A stretch of DNA of 63,399 nt from an uncultured Pelagibacteraceae bacterium (lineage in GTDB: Bacteria; Pseudomonadota; Alphaproteobacteria; Pelagibacterales; Pelagibacteraceae): NCBI GenBank assembly GCA_902611815.1, contig CACMAZ010000006.1:1-63399 (forward strand), written 5' to 3'. Shown here in pieces: positions 45,710-55,046 of this stretch. The first letter of the stretch is position 1. Every line of letters starts with the position of its first letter. A program made the position numbers and the translations under genes. The notes under the pieces were generated by a model. The model was not told the origin of the DNA. It made no database searches and was given only the letters and a program-made list of their open reading frames with translations.

Positions 45710-46179
45710 TAAAAATTATTTTGATTTAAAATTTTTGAAACTACAATTGATACTGATGATGACAAATTTAGTGATCTTTTTTTATTCATCATTGGAATAG
45801 TTAATCTATGACTTACTTTTTTGTGTACACTAGTTGGCACACCTGAGCTTTCTCTACCAAATAAAACAGTATCATTTTTTTTAAACAGAAATTCTTTATA
45901 GGATTTTTTTGACTTAGTTGTCATTAAAATTATTCTTGTATTTCTTTTACTTATAAAAAAGTCCTCTGGACTTCTATAAAAGTTAATATTTTTAGCATCA
46001 TAATAATCCATCACAACTCTTTTGAATTTTCGATCATTAATGATAAACCCGCATGGCTCAATAATTTCAAGCATTATTCCTAAACATGAGCAGGTTCTAA
46101 TAATCGATGCGGTATTTTGCGGTATATCTGGCTGATAAAGTGCAATTTTAGGTACAAATTTTGGTTCTTTATGTGTCAT
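45709..46179 (-). CDS. trmL: tRNA (cytidine/uridine34-2'-O)-methyltransferase
   Basis: SPOUT enzyme that methylates the wobble ribose of certain tRNA-Leu. The 156-residue protein has LYQPDIPQNTASIIRTC at the N-terminus, the family motif LFGRESSGVP near residue 112 and MMNKKRSLNLSSSVSIV. Length is normal. First gene of the trmL-hemF-greA run; divergent from petA across 68 bases. Confidence 0.93.
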   Translation of the reverse strand: MTHKEPKFVPKIALYQPDIPQNTASIIRTCSCLGIMLEIIEPCGFIINDRKFKRVVMDYYDAKNINFYRSPEDFFISKRNTRIILMTTKSKKSYKEFLFKKNDTVLFGRESSGVPTSVHKKVSHRLTIPMMNKKRSLNLSSSVSIVVSKILNQNNF

Positions 46180-46209
46180 TCTTACTATGGATATATTTAG
46201 CTTTTATAT

Positions 46210-46225
46210 TATATGAATTCATATA
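46210..46225. promoter_or_regulatory. 16-base perfect palindrome in the trmL / petA promoter region
   Basis: TATATGAATTCATATA is a perfect inverted repeat in the 68-base gap between trmL and petA, 22 bases before the petA ATG. It could be an operator or a bidirectional promoter element. In DNA with this composition a few such palindromes are expected by chance in 63 kb, so its position is the only support. Confidence 0.3.
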
Positions 46226-46247
46226 TTAGGTATATTTAATAATTAGA

Positions 46248-46760
46248 ATGTCAGAACAAAAAAAAGTTAATAGAAGAGACTTTATTTATACAGCCTCAAC
46301 AGTAGTCGGTGTAGTTGGTGTCGGTGCGGCCGCTTGGCCTTTGATAGATCAAATGAATCCCGATGCCTCTGTTAAGGCATTAGCCACAACTGAAGTTGAT
46401 GTAAGTTTGGTTAAGCCTGGTCAATCAATAACTGTACTGTGGAGAGGTAAACCTGTATTTATTAAAAGAAGAACAGAGAACGAAATTACCGAGGCAAAAG
46501 CAGTGAGTTTAACTGAACTAAAACATCCAGAGAAAGATGAAGATAGAGCATCAAACCCCGAATGGCTTGTTATGCTTGGAGTATGTACTCATCTTGGATG
46601 TGTGCCTCTTGCAGATAAAGGAGATTATAATGGCTGGTTTTGTCCTTGCCATGGCTCCCACTACGATACTTCAGGTAGAATTAGAAAAGGTCCGGCTCCA
46701 ACTAATTTAGAGATACCTAAATACGAATTCGTTAACAGTAATACAATTAAAATTGGATAA
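46248..46760 (+). CDS. petA: Ubiquinol-cytochrome c reductase iron-sulfur (Rieske) subunit
   Basis: Rieske protein of the bc1 complex. The 170-residue protein has a twin-arginine-like N-terminus ([19 protein letters not shown]) serving as membrane anchor, and the 2Fe-2S ligands in CTHLGCVP and CPCHGSHYD. It is first in the petABC operon, 5 bases before petB. The upstream 68 bases contain a 16-base palindrome. Confidence 0.97.
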   Translation: MSEQKKVNRRDFIYTASTVVGVVGVGAAAWPLIDQMNPDASVKALATTEVDVSLVKPGQSITVLWRGKPVFIKRRTENEITEAKAVSLTELKHPEKDEDRASNPEWLVMLGVCTHLGCVPLADKGDYNGWFCPCHGSHYDTSGRIRKGPAPTNLEIPKYEFVNSNTIKIG

Positions 46761-46765
46761 AAAAT

Positions 46766-48031
46766 ATGAGTGAACATAATTATCAACCTAAGTCAAAATT
46801 TGGAAAATGGTTTAATGACAGACTGCCTTTATTAACATTGGCAAACCATTTAACAGATTATCCGACTCCAAAAAATTTAAATTACTGGTGGACATTTGGT
46901 GGTATCTTAACTTTTTGCCTAATAACTCAAATTATAACAGGCTTAGTTTTAGCTATGCACTATATTGCTCATGCAGATTTAGCTTTTAGCAGTGTTGAAC
47001 ACATAATGAGAGACGTTAATTATGGTTGGTTAATAAGATATATCCATGCAAATGGAGCATCAATGTTCTTTCTTGCAGTTTACATACATATATTCAGATC
47101 TTTATTTTACGGGTCGTATAAAGCACCAAGGGAAATTATTTGGATTTTAGGAATTATGATTTATCTACTAATGATGGCAGCTGCTTTCATGGGATATGTT
47201 TTACCATGGGGACAAATGAGTTTTTGGGGAGCTACAGTTATAACTAACTTGTTCAGCGCCATTCCTTTAGTAGGTGAAAGTATTACTACATGGTTATGGG
47301 GCGGATACTCAGTAGACAATCCAACTTTAACAAGATTTTTTACACTACATTATTTAATACCTTTTTTAATTTTAGGTTTAGTTGTTCTACATATTTGGGC
47401 TTTACATGTTCCTGGAAATAACAATCCGATTGGAATAGATATAAAAAAACCATCTAAAGACACAGTTTCTTTTCATCCTTATATAGTTGTTAAGGATTTA
47501 TTTGCACTTTTATTGTTTTTAATACTATTTGCATTTTTTGTTTTTTACTCACCTAACGTGCTAGGTCATGCTGATAATTATATAGAGGCAAATCCATTGG
47601 TAACGCCAGCTCATATCGTTCCTGAATGGTACCTCTTACCTTTTTATGCAATTTTAAGATCAATTCCAGATAAGCTTATGGGGGTTATAGCAATGTTGTC
47701 GGCTATTTTAATTCTCGCAGCATTACCTTGGTTAGATACTTCAAAAATTAGATCTGCAGTTTTCAGACCACTCTACAAACAATTTTATTGGATACTAGTT
47801 TTAGATGTATTGATTTTAGGCTATGTTGGCGCAATGCCTGCTGAAGGTTTATATTTATTAATCGCGAGAATTGGAACTGCTTATTATTTTGCACACTTTT
47901 TAATAATTTTACCGATATTAGGCAAAGTCGAAAAAACTCTGCCGTTGCCGATGAGTATATCCGAACCTATTTTAGGTGGTTCCTTGAATGCAGAACCAGC
48001 CAGAAGTAAAGAAGATTTTCAAAAGCTATAA
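46766..48031 (+). CDS. petB: Cytochrome b of the bc1 complex
   Basis: Membrane core of the bc1 complex, carrying both b hemes and both quinone sites. The 421-residue protein has the paired heme His in [20 protein letters not shown] and [20 protein letters not shown], the Qo-site [13 protein letters not shown], and eight predicted helices. Full-length, not split into b6 and subunit IV. The stop shares a base with petC. Confidence 0.98.
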   Translation: MSEHNYQPKSKFGKWFNDRLPLLTLANHLTDYPTPKNLNYWWTFGGILTFCLITQIITGLVLAMHYIAHADLAFSSVEHIMRDVNYGWLIRYIHANGASMFFLAVYIHIFRSLFYGSYKAPREIIWILGIMIYLLMMAAAFMGYVLPWGQMSFWGATVITNLFSAIPLVGESITTWLWGGYSVDNPTLTRFFTLHYLIPFLILGLVVLHIWALHVPGNNNPIGIDIKKPSKDTVSFHPYIVVKDLFALLLFLILFAFFVFYSPNVLGHADNYIEANPLVTPAHIVPEWYLLPFYAILRSIPDKLMGVIAMLSAILILAALPWLDTSKIRSAVFRPLYKQFYWILVLDVLILGYVGAMPAEGLYLLIARIGTAYYFAHFLIILPILGKVEKTLPLPMSISEPILGGSLNAEPARSKEDFQKL

Positions 48032-48810
48032 TGTTAAAATTTGTTAAGTATTTTTCTTTAATTTTTTTTTTAATTTCAAGCAACTTGGTTAGTTCCGCGG
48101 AAAATGCTGAAAAACTATTGACAACCGATTGGACTTTTAAAGGACCATTTGGAAAGTTTGATAGGGCATCCCTACAAAGAGGTTATCAGGTGTATCAAGA
48201 AGTATGTGCTTCATGTCACTCATTAAAATATATGTCTTACAGAAATCTTTCAGAGGAGGGTGGCCCAGAGTTTTCAGTGCAAGAGGCGAAAGCTATAGCT
48301 GCCAATTTTGAAATATTAGATGGACCAAATCCAGAAGGAGAAATGTTCACAAGACCTGCAAGATTATCTGATAAATTTGCAATGCCTTACGCAAATGAGG
48401 AAGAAGCTAAATCAGCAAACGGTGGCGCTTATCCTCCAGACATGTCCGTACTAGTTAAAGCTAGAAAGGGCGGGGCAGATTATGTCTACTCAGTCTTGCT
48501 TGGATATGAAGACCCGCCAGTTGGAATGAAATTAGATGATGGAGTTCACTACAATAAATATATGTACGGAAACAAAATTAAAATGCCAGCACCTTTGTCT
48601 GAAGGTCTAGTTGAATATGCTGATGGCACTAGTGCTACAGAACAACAAATGGCAAAAGATGTAGTGAGCTTTTTAATGTGGACAGCAGAACCTCATCTAG
48701 AACAAAGACACAAAATAGGCTTTAGAGCAATAGTTTACCTTATTATACTAAGCATACTAGTCTACTTTAGCATGAAAAAAATCTGGTCACGTATTGAAAC
48801 GGAAGTTTAA
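48031..48810 (+). CDS. petC: Cytochrome c1
   Basis: Heme c subunit of the bc1 complex that passes electrons to soluble cytochrome c. The 259-residue protein has a signal peptide (LKFVKYFSLIFFLISSNLVSSA), the heme site VCASCHSLKYM, the axial Met region in NKIKMPAPLSEG, and a C-terminal membrane helix (IVYLIILSILVYFSM). The 3' end overlaps ychF by 24 bases in convergent orientation, the longest such overlap in the window. Confidence 0.97.
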   Translation: MLKFVKYFSLIFFLISSNLVSSAENAEKLLTTDWTFKGPFGKFDRASLQRGYQVYQEVCASCHSLKYMSYRNLSEEGGPEFSVQEAKAIAANFEILDGPNPEGEMFTRPARLSDKFAMPYANEEEAKSANGGAYPPDMSVLVKARKGGADYVYSVLLGYEDPPVGMKLDDGVHYNKYMYGNKIKMPAPLSEGLVEYADGTSATEQQMAKDVVSFLMWTAEPHLEQRHKIGFRAIVYLIILSILVYFSMKKIWSRIETEV

Positions 48811-49860
48811 AATATCTCCATCTTTTACTATATAATCTTTTCCCTCTAATCTCATTTTGCCATTGTTTTTACAGTTAAGCCAACCTTTATTATTAACAAA
48901 ATCATCGAAGGAAATTGTCTCAGCTCTTATAAATCCTTTTTCAAAATCTGAATGAATTTTTCCCGCAGCGACAGGAGCAGTGCTATCTTTTTTTACTGTC
49001 CACGCTCTAGATTCCTCAGGCCCAGATGTAAAAAAAGTCTCAAGTTCAAGCAACTTATATCCTTTTTCAATTAAATAATTTAAACCAGTTTTTTCAATAT
49101 TCATTAACTCCATAAAATTTTTCTTATCATTATTTTCTAATTGATTTATCTGATTTTCTATTTCTGCTGAGACTAAAATTGTATTATCAATTTTCTTATT
49201 TTTTTTAACTTCTTCTGAATATTTATTTCCTGATGAAATACTTTTTTCATCAACATTACACACATATAGCTTTGGTTTTAAGGACAGTAAGCCAGATTTA
49301 TTTATTAAATCTAAATCAAATAAATTTCTGAGGTCATTTAAATCTTTGTCTTTATTAATGTAATCCTCAGTTGTTTTAAGTATATTCAACTCATCATCTG
49401 TAATCTTTTTTAAATTTTTTTTATCTATTCTTTTTCCTATAGACTCTAAGTCTGCAAGCTTCATTTCTGTCTCAATAATGTCTAAGTCTCTTATAGGATT
49501 TACGTCCTTATTTACATTTTGGACATCATCAGAATCAAAACATCTTAATAAATGAACAATTGCATCAACCTCTCTAATATGTGATAAAAATTTGTTACCT
49601 AATCCTTCTCCTTTCGAAGCACCTTTCACTAAACCCGCAATATCAAGAAAAGTTATAGTTGTATAAATTTTTTTTTTTGATTTAGAGATTTCAAACAATT
49701 TGTCTAATCTATTATCTAAAACAGGAACAACGCCAACGTTAGGTTCTATTGTGCAAAATGGAAAGTTACCCGCTTGTGCTTTTGATGAATTAGTTAAAGC
49801 GTTAAATAAAGTTGATTTACCCACATTTGGTAATCCAACGATACCACACTTGAATCCCAT
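48787..49860 (-). CDS. ychF: Ribosome-associated ATPase YchF (Obg family)
   Basis: Conserved P-loop protein that prefers ATP over GTP and binds ribosomes; involved in stress responses. The 357-residue protein has GIVGLPNVGKSTLFNALT at the start, FLDIAGLVKGASKGEGLGNK (switch 2), LYVCNVDE in place of the usual NKxD motif (as in YchF), and a C-terminal TGS domain (ETFFTSGPEESRAWTVKKDS). It overlaps the pth stop by one base. Confidence 0.96.
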   Translation of the reverse strand: MGFKCGIVGLPNVGKSTLFNALTNSSKAQAGNFPFCTIEPNVGVVPVLDNRLDKLFEISKSKKKIYTTITFLDIAGLVKGASKGEGLGNKFLSHIREVDAIVHLLRCFDSDDVQNVNKDVNPIRDLDIIETEMKLADLESIGKRIDKKNLKKITDDELNILKTTEDYINKDKDLNDLRNLFDLDLINKSGLLSLKPKLYVCNVDEKSISSGNKYSEEVKKNKKIDNTILVSAEIENQINQLENNDKKNFMELMNIEKTGLNYLIEKGYKLLELETFFTSGPEESRAWTVKKDSTAPVAAGKIHSDFEKGFIRAETISFDDFVNNKGWLNCKNNGKMRLEGKDYIVKDGDILNFRFNT

Positions 49861-50420
49861 TATTTATTATTAATTGTGCTTGAGAAAAGGTCTAGTTTTT
49901 TATCAATTAAAATAGCTAAATTTTCAGTGATATTATTTTTTAAAGTTTCTAGTTGCTGTTTTTCATCATCGTCAAAATCCTTTAAAACATAATCTGAAAC
50001 TGCAATTTTGTCGTTTGGTTTACCAATTCCTATTCTTACTCTTGAGTAATCTTTACCTATAAATTTATCTATAGATTCTATCCCGTTGTGACCCGCACTA
50101 GAACCTCCAAACTTTGTTTTAATCTTACCAAAGTCAATATCTAAATCGTCATGAAAGACTATTATATTTTCAGCTTCAATTTTAAAATACTCTATAAGTT
50201 CTCTTATACAGATCCCAGAGTTATTCATAAATGTTAATGGCTTTATTGCATAAACTTTTTTTTCGTTGATATTTCCAGTTGTTAATAGACCTTTAAATTT
50301 AGGTTTTTGTTTTGATAACTTAAATTTTGAGTTTATAGCGTCAATTATTTTGAAACCAATATTGTGTCTATTGTTCTCTGAATTTGGCGTGGGGTTACCT
50401 AGTCCAACAAATAAAAACAT
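49860..50420 (-). CDS. pth: Peptidyl-tRNA hydrolase
   Basis: Releases tRNA from peptidyl-tRNA that drops off the ribosome. The 186-residue protein has VGLGNPTPNSENNRHNIGF with the catalytic His, KPLTFMNNSG, and FHDDLDIDFGKIKTKFGGSS. Normal length. Order rplY, pth, ychF is common in bacteria, and here pth follows rplY by 19 bases and shares one base with ychF. Confidence 0.97.
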   Translation of the reverse strand: MFLFVGLGNPTPNSENNRHNIGFKIIDAINSKFKLSKQKPKFKGLLTTGNINEKKVYAIKPLTFMNNSGICIRELIEYFKIEAENIIVFHDDLDIDFGKIKTKFGGSSAGHNGIESIDKFIGKDYSRVRIGIGKPNDKIAVSDYVLKDFDDDEKQQLETLKNNITENLAILIDKKLDLFSSTINNK

Positions 50421-50439
50421 GTAAATTAAATTTTATCAA

Positions 50440-51183
50440 TTATTTTTTTTCTGATTGAGGTTTCTTACCTTCATCTTTTTTACCAGCATCTTTTTTTTCT
50501 GGCTCAGCTCCACCTTTTTCGTCTGCTCCATCTTTAGGCGCTGCCGCTGCTTCTTGCGCATCCGCAGAACCCTCTGCTCCTTCTTCACCTTCTGCGGCCT
50601 CAGCTGGTTTTTCTGGCTCCTTAATTACTGTTGGTGCTGCTACGGTAGCAATTACAAAATCTCTTCCTGTAATAGTTGGAATAACATTTTCAGGTAATTT
50701 TATTGATGATATCTTAAAACTATGTCCTATATCCACCCCGTCCAAATCAACAATTAATTCACTTGGTATATTTTCAGATGGACATTTTAATTCTACTTTC
50801 CTTCTGACAATATTAAGTACACCTCCTCTTTTTAACCCTGGAGATTTTTCATTATTGATAAATTTAACTGGTATCTCAATTATAACGCTTGAACCTTTTA
50901 CAACTCTCAAGAAATCTATGTGTATTGGCTCATCTGTGATTACATCAAAAGATATATCTTTAGGTAATACGCTTTCTTCTTTTCCGTCGACCTTAAGTTT
51001 TATAATTTTCGAGAGAAAGTTATCTTGTTCCATTAGACTTTTTAGTACTTTTATAGATACAGATACATTTTGGTTTTTTTTTGATCCACCATAGACAATA
51101 CCAGGAACATTTCCTTGTTGTCTTATTATTTTTAGTTCACCGGATGTTTTGTTATTTCTAATATTTGCTTCTAAAGAATTCAT
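50440..51183 (-). CDS. rplY: 50S ribosomal protein L25/TL5/Ctc with low-complexity tail
   Basis: Binds 5S rRNA. The 247-residue protein has the N-terminal L25 domain (GNVPGIVYGGSK, FLSKIIKLKVDGK), the C-terminal TL5 domain (PVKFINNEKSPGLKRGGVLN) and, after about residue 185, a tail rich in Ala, Glu, Gly and Lys. The DNA for this tail is clearly richer in G and C than its surroundings: I count 37 G+C in the 60 bases 50521-50580. The tail may be disordered and lineage-specific. Confidence 0.94.
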   Translation of the reverse strand: MNSLEANIRNNKTSGELKIIRQQGNVPGIVYGGSKKNQNVSVSIKVLKSLMEQDNFLSKIIKLKVDGKEESVLPKDISFDVITDEPIHIDFLRVVKGSSVIIEIPVKFINNEKSPGLKRGGVLNIVRRKVELKCPSENIPSELIVDLDGVDIGHSFKISSIKLPENVIPTITGRDFVIATVAAPTVIKEPEKPAEAAEGEEGAEGSADAQEAAAAPKDGADEKGGAEPEKKDAGKKDEGKKPQSEKK

Positions 51184-51229
51184 AAAAAAAAAAGTTTTTT
51201 AACTCATGTTGACTAATAAAACAAGAAAA

Positions 51230-52162
51230 TTATTTGAACAGAAAAGATACAGATGTTGAGTTAGAAATACGTCTTATTGCTTCACCCATTAAATTTGATA
51301 CAGATAAAATTTCAATATTTTTAGCGTTTTTTATTTTGCTATAATTGTCTATCGTGTCTGTAATAACTAAATTTTTAATGGTTGATTTTCTAATTTTATT
51401 AACTGCATCACCACTTAATACCCCATGTGTTATGTAAACGTGTATCTCCTTTGCACCTTTCTCTTTCAGAACTTTAGCAGCATTTACAATTGTACCTCCT
51501 GAGTCAATTATATCATCAACCATAATACAACACTTATCTTTAACATTTCCTATAACATTCATCACTTCAGATTTTCCTGGAGAAGGTCTTCTTTTATCTA
51601 TAATCGCTAAACCTGAATTAAGAAACTTACTTAGTCCTCTTGTTCTAGCCACACCACCAACGTCTGGTGACACGCAAATTATATTTTTTGATTTAATTCT
51701 TTTTTTTATGTGTCTTGCAAATATTGGAGTAGCAAATAAATTATCAACTGGTATATCAAAAAAACCCTGAATTTGTCCTGCATGTAAATCAATTGTTACA
51801 ACTCTATCAGCACCAGCTTTAGTAATTAAATTAGAAACTAATTTTGCTGATATAGATGTTCTCGGCACAACTTTTCTATCTTGCCTTGCATAGCCAAAAT
51901 AAGGAATTACAGCAGTGATATTTTTTGCAGATGATCTTTTTAAAGCATCAATACATAATAACATCTCCATTAGATTATCATTAGCTGGAGATGAGATTGA
52001 TTGAATAATAAAAATATTATTACCTCTAATATTTTCATTAATCTCTATATATATTTCCCCATCTTTAAATTTTCTAATACTTGAATTGACGAGCCTTTCT
52101 TTTAAATATTTAGCAATTTTTTCACTTAATTTTTTATTACTATTTCCTGTTAGAAGTTTCAT
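51230..52162 (-). CDS. prs: Ribose-phosphate pyrophosphokinase
   Basis: Makes PRPP from ribose-5-phosphate and ATP for nucleotide, His and Trp synthesis. The 310-residue protein has [16 protein letters not shown], the ATP site [11 protein letters not shown], the divalent-metal loop [14 protein letters not shown] and the PRPP loop [13 protein letters not shown]. Normal length. It lies 14 bases after pgeF and 46 bases before rplY on the same strand. Confidence 0.97.
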   Translation of the reverse strand: MKLLTGNSNKKLSEKIAKYLKERLVNSSIRKFKDGEIYIEINENIRGNNIFIIQSISSPANDNLMEMLLCIDALKRSSAKNITAVIPYFGYARQDRKVVPRTSISAKLVSNLITKAGADRVVTIDLHAGQIQGFFDIPVDNLFATPIFARHIKKRIKSKNIICVSPDVGGVARTRGLSKFLNSGLAIIDKRRPSPGKSEVMNVIGNVKDKCCIMVDDIIDSGGTIVNAAKVLKEKGAKEIHVYITHGVLSGDAVNKIRKSTIKNLVITDTIDNYSKIKNAKNIEILSVSNLMGEAIRRISNSTSVSFLFK

Positions 52163-52176
52163 TATTTTGAAAAAAG

Positions 52177-52932
52177 TTATTTAATCATAATTAATGATAT
52201 ATTTCTACCATAATCATTTTGATTGTTATGTATAGCTCTTCTTGCACTAAAAAAATTATTTTTTGGATTATATGTATCCTTATCAACTAAATCGATTTTC
52301 TTTAAACCAAGACTTTTCAATTGATAGTAAACATATTTATTTAGGCTAAAATATGTTTTTTTTTTTATTTTTTTGAAAAAAGTTCTATTCACAGTATTTT
52401 GTTTTAAAAATTTAAGCTTAAAATCAGATTTAATTTCATAATTTTTTTGAGCTATACAAGGGCCAATAGCAGCAACCAAATCTTTGGTGTCACTTCCTGA
52501 TTTAATTAAAAAATTAACAACTTTTTTTATGATTTCTTTGTAAGCACCTTTCCACCCAGCATGTATTGCTGAAATTATTTTGAGTTTTGGGTCATAAATA
52601 ATTATAGGTGCGCAATCAGCAGTCAGAATACCCAATACAATATTTTTTTTATTTGTAATTAAAGCGTCTCCAACTAGCTTTGTTTTATATTTTCTTCTAT
52701 TTACATAGAAAAACTTATTACTATGGACTTGATGTAACAATATTAATTTTTTGTGAGTTGAACCAATTTTTCGACAAGCTATTTTAAGATTTTTTGTTAC
52801 GTTTACTTTTGTATCAGATGAACCTCTTCCACAGTTTAAGCTTTTATATATTCCTTTAGATTTTCCACCTTCCATGCCTAGAAAGCAGTGTTTAATACTT
52901 TTATATTTTGATAATTTTTTTGATAAAATCAT
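52177..52932 (-). CDS. pgeF: YfiH/PgeF family protein (multicopper polyphenol-oxidase domain)
   Basis: Family related to peptidoglycan editing factor; also reported as purine nucleoside-processing enzymes. The 251-residue protein has [10 protein letters not shown] near residue 65, [14 protein letters not shown] with a metal-ligand Cys, [14 protein letters not shown] with a metal-ligand His, and [13 protein letters not shown]. Its ATG overlaps the upstream methyltransferase by 4 bases. True substrate not decided from sequence. Confidence 0.9.
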   Translation of the reverse strand: MILSKKLSKYKSIKHCFLGMEGGKSKGIYKSLNCGRGSSDTKVNVTKNLKIACRKIGSTHKKLILLHQVHSNKFFYVNRRKYKTKLVGDALITNKKNIVLGILTADCAPIIIYDPKLKIISAIHAGWKGAYKEIIKKVVNFLIKSGSDTKDLVAAIGPCIAQKNYEIKSDFKLKFLKQNTVNRTFFKKIKKKTYFSLNKYVYYQLKSLGLKKIDLVDKDTYNPKNNFFSARRAIHNNQNDYGRNISLIMIK

Positions 52933-54005
52933 TCAAATCCAAAAAATTTTTTATTATTACTTTTATATGCAAAAATAACTTTGAATAACTCTCCCATTGA
53001 ACTTTTATTTAAAAGTCTTGAAAGTGTTGTGATCATATATTTTTTTTGTTTTTCATTCATTTTTTTTTCCAGGATCTTAGCTCTTTCAATAATCCCCATT
53101 CTTTCTAAAAAAAATTTCTGTGTAACTACTCTCTTAACATTTAATTTTTTTTTTGAAAAAAATTCATTTAATAAGCTAAAATTTACCAATGAAGTGATAT
53201 CTGCATTACCAATATACTTTAATAGGTTTTTTTTGTGAATTTGTCTATTTTTCATCACAATTTGTATAGTACTTTCATTTAATGCTCCCATATAACCGTA
53301 ATCAATTAATAGCACTCCACCAGATAAAGATTTTATTTTTTTTATAATTTTACTTAATTCCCCAAGACCTTGTTTTGGGTATTCAATAAATTTAAGTTTT
53401 TTTAAAATTTTAAAAGATTTTAATTTAATTAGATCGCTCAATTTAGGCTTGCACTGGGTTTCCTCAAGAAATTTTCCATTAAAAATATAGCATTTTTCTA
53501 GTAATTTTTTATCCTTAATAAAAAACTGTTTAATTGGTATTGCATCAAAAAATTCGTTACCAAAAAAAATAATTGGACCGCCCTTTATGTTTTTGTAATT
53601 ATTTATCCACTTTAAATTAGTTCCCTGTAATTTTTTTTTTTGAATCCTTCTTAAAAATTCACTTTTTTCGTATAAAAAAAAATTTACAGAGTTATTAAAG
53701 GTTGGAAAATTTTTAAAAGTTTTTACTAATACTTCCGATAAACTTCCATCACCTGGGCCAAGCTCGACTAAGTTAAAAATTTTAGGTTTTCCTAAAGTTT
53801 CCCAAGAAGAAATTATCCATATAGCTATAATCTCAGAAAATAAATTTGATATAGTTGGAGATGTAACAAAATCACCTTTTTTCCCAAAAGGCATTTTATT
53901 TGAATAGTAGCCTATTTTTGGTTTGTATAATGCTCTATTTACAAAATCATCAACTTTAATTTTTCGATTTTTTACAATATTAAATTTTTCAAAGGATTTT
54001 TTCAT
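52929..54005 (-). CDS. MidA/NDUFAF7-family SAM-dependent methyltransferase
   Basis: The 358-residue protein belongs to the DUF185 (MidA/NDUFAF7) family; the eukaryotic member methylates an Arg of complex I subunit NDUFS2. The visible features are FGKKGDFVTSPTISNLFSEI, the SAM-binding VELGPGDGSL near residue 81, FFGNEFFDAIPIKQF, and LLIDYGYMG. It overlaps lgt and pgeF by 4 bases each. A complex I assembly role is a family-based inference. Confidence 0.88.
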   Translation of the reverse strand: MKKSFEKFNIVKNRKIKVDDFVNRALYKPKIGYYSNKMPFGKKGDFVTSPTISNLFSEIIAIWIISSWETLGKPKIFNLVELGPGDGSLSEVLVKTFKNFPTFNNSVNFFLYEKSEFLRRIQKKKLQGTNLKWINNYKNIKGGPIIFFGNEFFDAIPIKQFFIKDKKLLEKCYIFNGKFLEETQCKPKLSDLIKLKSFKILKKLKFIEYPKQGLGELSKIIKKIKSLSGGVLLIDYGYMGALNESTIQIVMKNRQIHKKNLLKYIGNADITSLVNFSLLNEFFSKKKLNVKRVVTQKFFLERMGIIERAKILEKKMNEKQKKYMITTLSRLLNKSSMGELFKVIFAYKSNNKKFFGFE

Positions 54006-54760
54006 TTTCTACGTATGAGTAAAATACCAATAAAAATCATAAGTATACTTAATAACATTCCCATACTCAGTGATCCAAAGATATAACCAATTTGTTCATC
54101 AGGTTCTCTAAAAATTTCAGAAAACAATCTAAATATTCCGTAAAAAATTAAAAAAGCGAAAGAACAGCTCCCTTCCTTGTAATTTTTACTAAAGTAAATT
54201 TTATTCATTATAATGAATAAAATTATACCTTCAAAAATAGCCTCGTACAATTGAGACGGATGTCTCGGAATATTGTCGACTAACGGAAAGATCACACCCC
54301 AAATTAAATCGGTTGGTTTTCCGACAAGCTCGCTATTTATGAAATTTGCAATTCTACCAAAAAAAATTCCAATAGGTGCTGCAACAGCTATAAAATCAAA
54401 AAAAATATACTTTTCTAAATTATTTTTTTTACAAAAAATAACAGTAGCTATTATAATTCCTATTAACCCCCCGTGAAAAGACATCCCTCCTTGCCATATC
54501 ATAATTATTTCTATAGGGTTTTTTAAATAAAATTTTAGATTATAAATCAAGACATAACCTAGTCTCCCTCCTACAATTATACCTAAAATTAGATAAGTTA
54601 TTAAATCATCGAGGTAAATTTTATGGATATTGTTTTTAATTAATACTTTCTTTATGTAAATCCATCCACAGATTATCCCAAAAATATACGCAAGAGAGTA
54701 CCAGTGAATTTTGATAAAAAATATTTCAAAAGCTACTGGATTCAAATTATTAATAAGCAT
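54002..54760 (-). CDS. lgt: Prolipoprotein diacylglyceryl transferase
   Basis: First enzyme of lipoprotein maturation: adds diacylglycerol to the lipobox Cys. I chose ATG 54760 (MLINNLNPVAFE); an in-frame ATG at 54796 would add 12 residues and reach into the ubiK promoter. The 252-residue protein has seven membrane helices, IWQGGMSFHGGLIG, and the Lgt signature FFGRIANFINSELVG. It is divergent from ubiK and overlaps the MidA-like gene by 4 bases. Confidence 0.95.
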   Translation of the reverse strand: MLINNLNPVAFEIFFIKIHWYSLAYIFGIICGWIYIKKVLIKNNIHKIYLDDLITYLILGIIVGGRLGYVLIYNLKFYLKNPIEIIMIWQGGMSFHGGLIGIIIATVIFCKKNNLEKYIFFDFIAVAAPIGIFFGRIANFINSELVGKPTDLIWGVIFPLVDNIPRHPSQLYEAIFEGIILFIIMNKIYFSKNYKEGSCSFAFLIFYGIFRLFSEIFREPDEQIGYIFGSLSMGMLLSILMIFIGILLIRRK

Positions 54761-54800
54761 ATTATAAAATTTAGAATATATTATTTTTAAAAGCAAAAGT

Positions 54801-55046
54801 ATGTCAAAATCTAAAATTTTATTAGAAAAATTAACAAGTTTACTTGCTCAAGGATTAATATCCTACAAAGACTTAAGTAATGAAGTAATTAACATAATTA
54901 AATCTCAGAGAGATGAAATTATTTTGAAAATGAAAATTTCAACAAAAGAAGAAACAGATATTCTTAAAAGGAGAATTGAAAAGTTGGAAAACGAGATAAA
55001 TAAATTAAAAAAAAATAAACGAACTAAAAAGGTAAAGAAATCTTAA
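54801..55046 (+). CDS. UbiK / BMFP-type accessory factor
   Basis: Small protein of 81 residues with the BMFP pattern: ILLEKLTSLLAQGLISYKDL, then a hinge and a C-terminal coiled coil (RRIEKLENEINKLKKNKR). UbiK proteins assist ubiquinone synthesis by binding lipids and the UbiJ/ubiquinone complex in other bacteria; the assignment here is by resemblance. The frame is between the divergent lgt (40 bases) and the convergent envZ-like gene (23-base overlap). Confidence 0.8.
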   Translation: MSKSKILLEKLTSLLAQGLISYKDLSNEVINIIKSQRDEIILKMKISTKEETDILKRRIEKLENEINKLKKNKRTKKVKKS

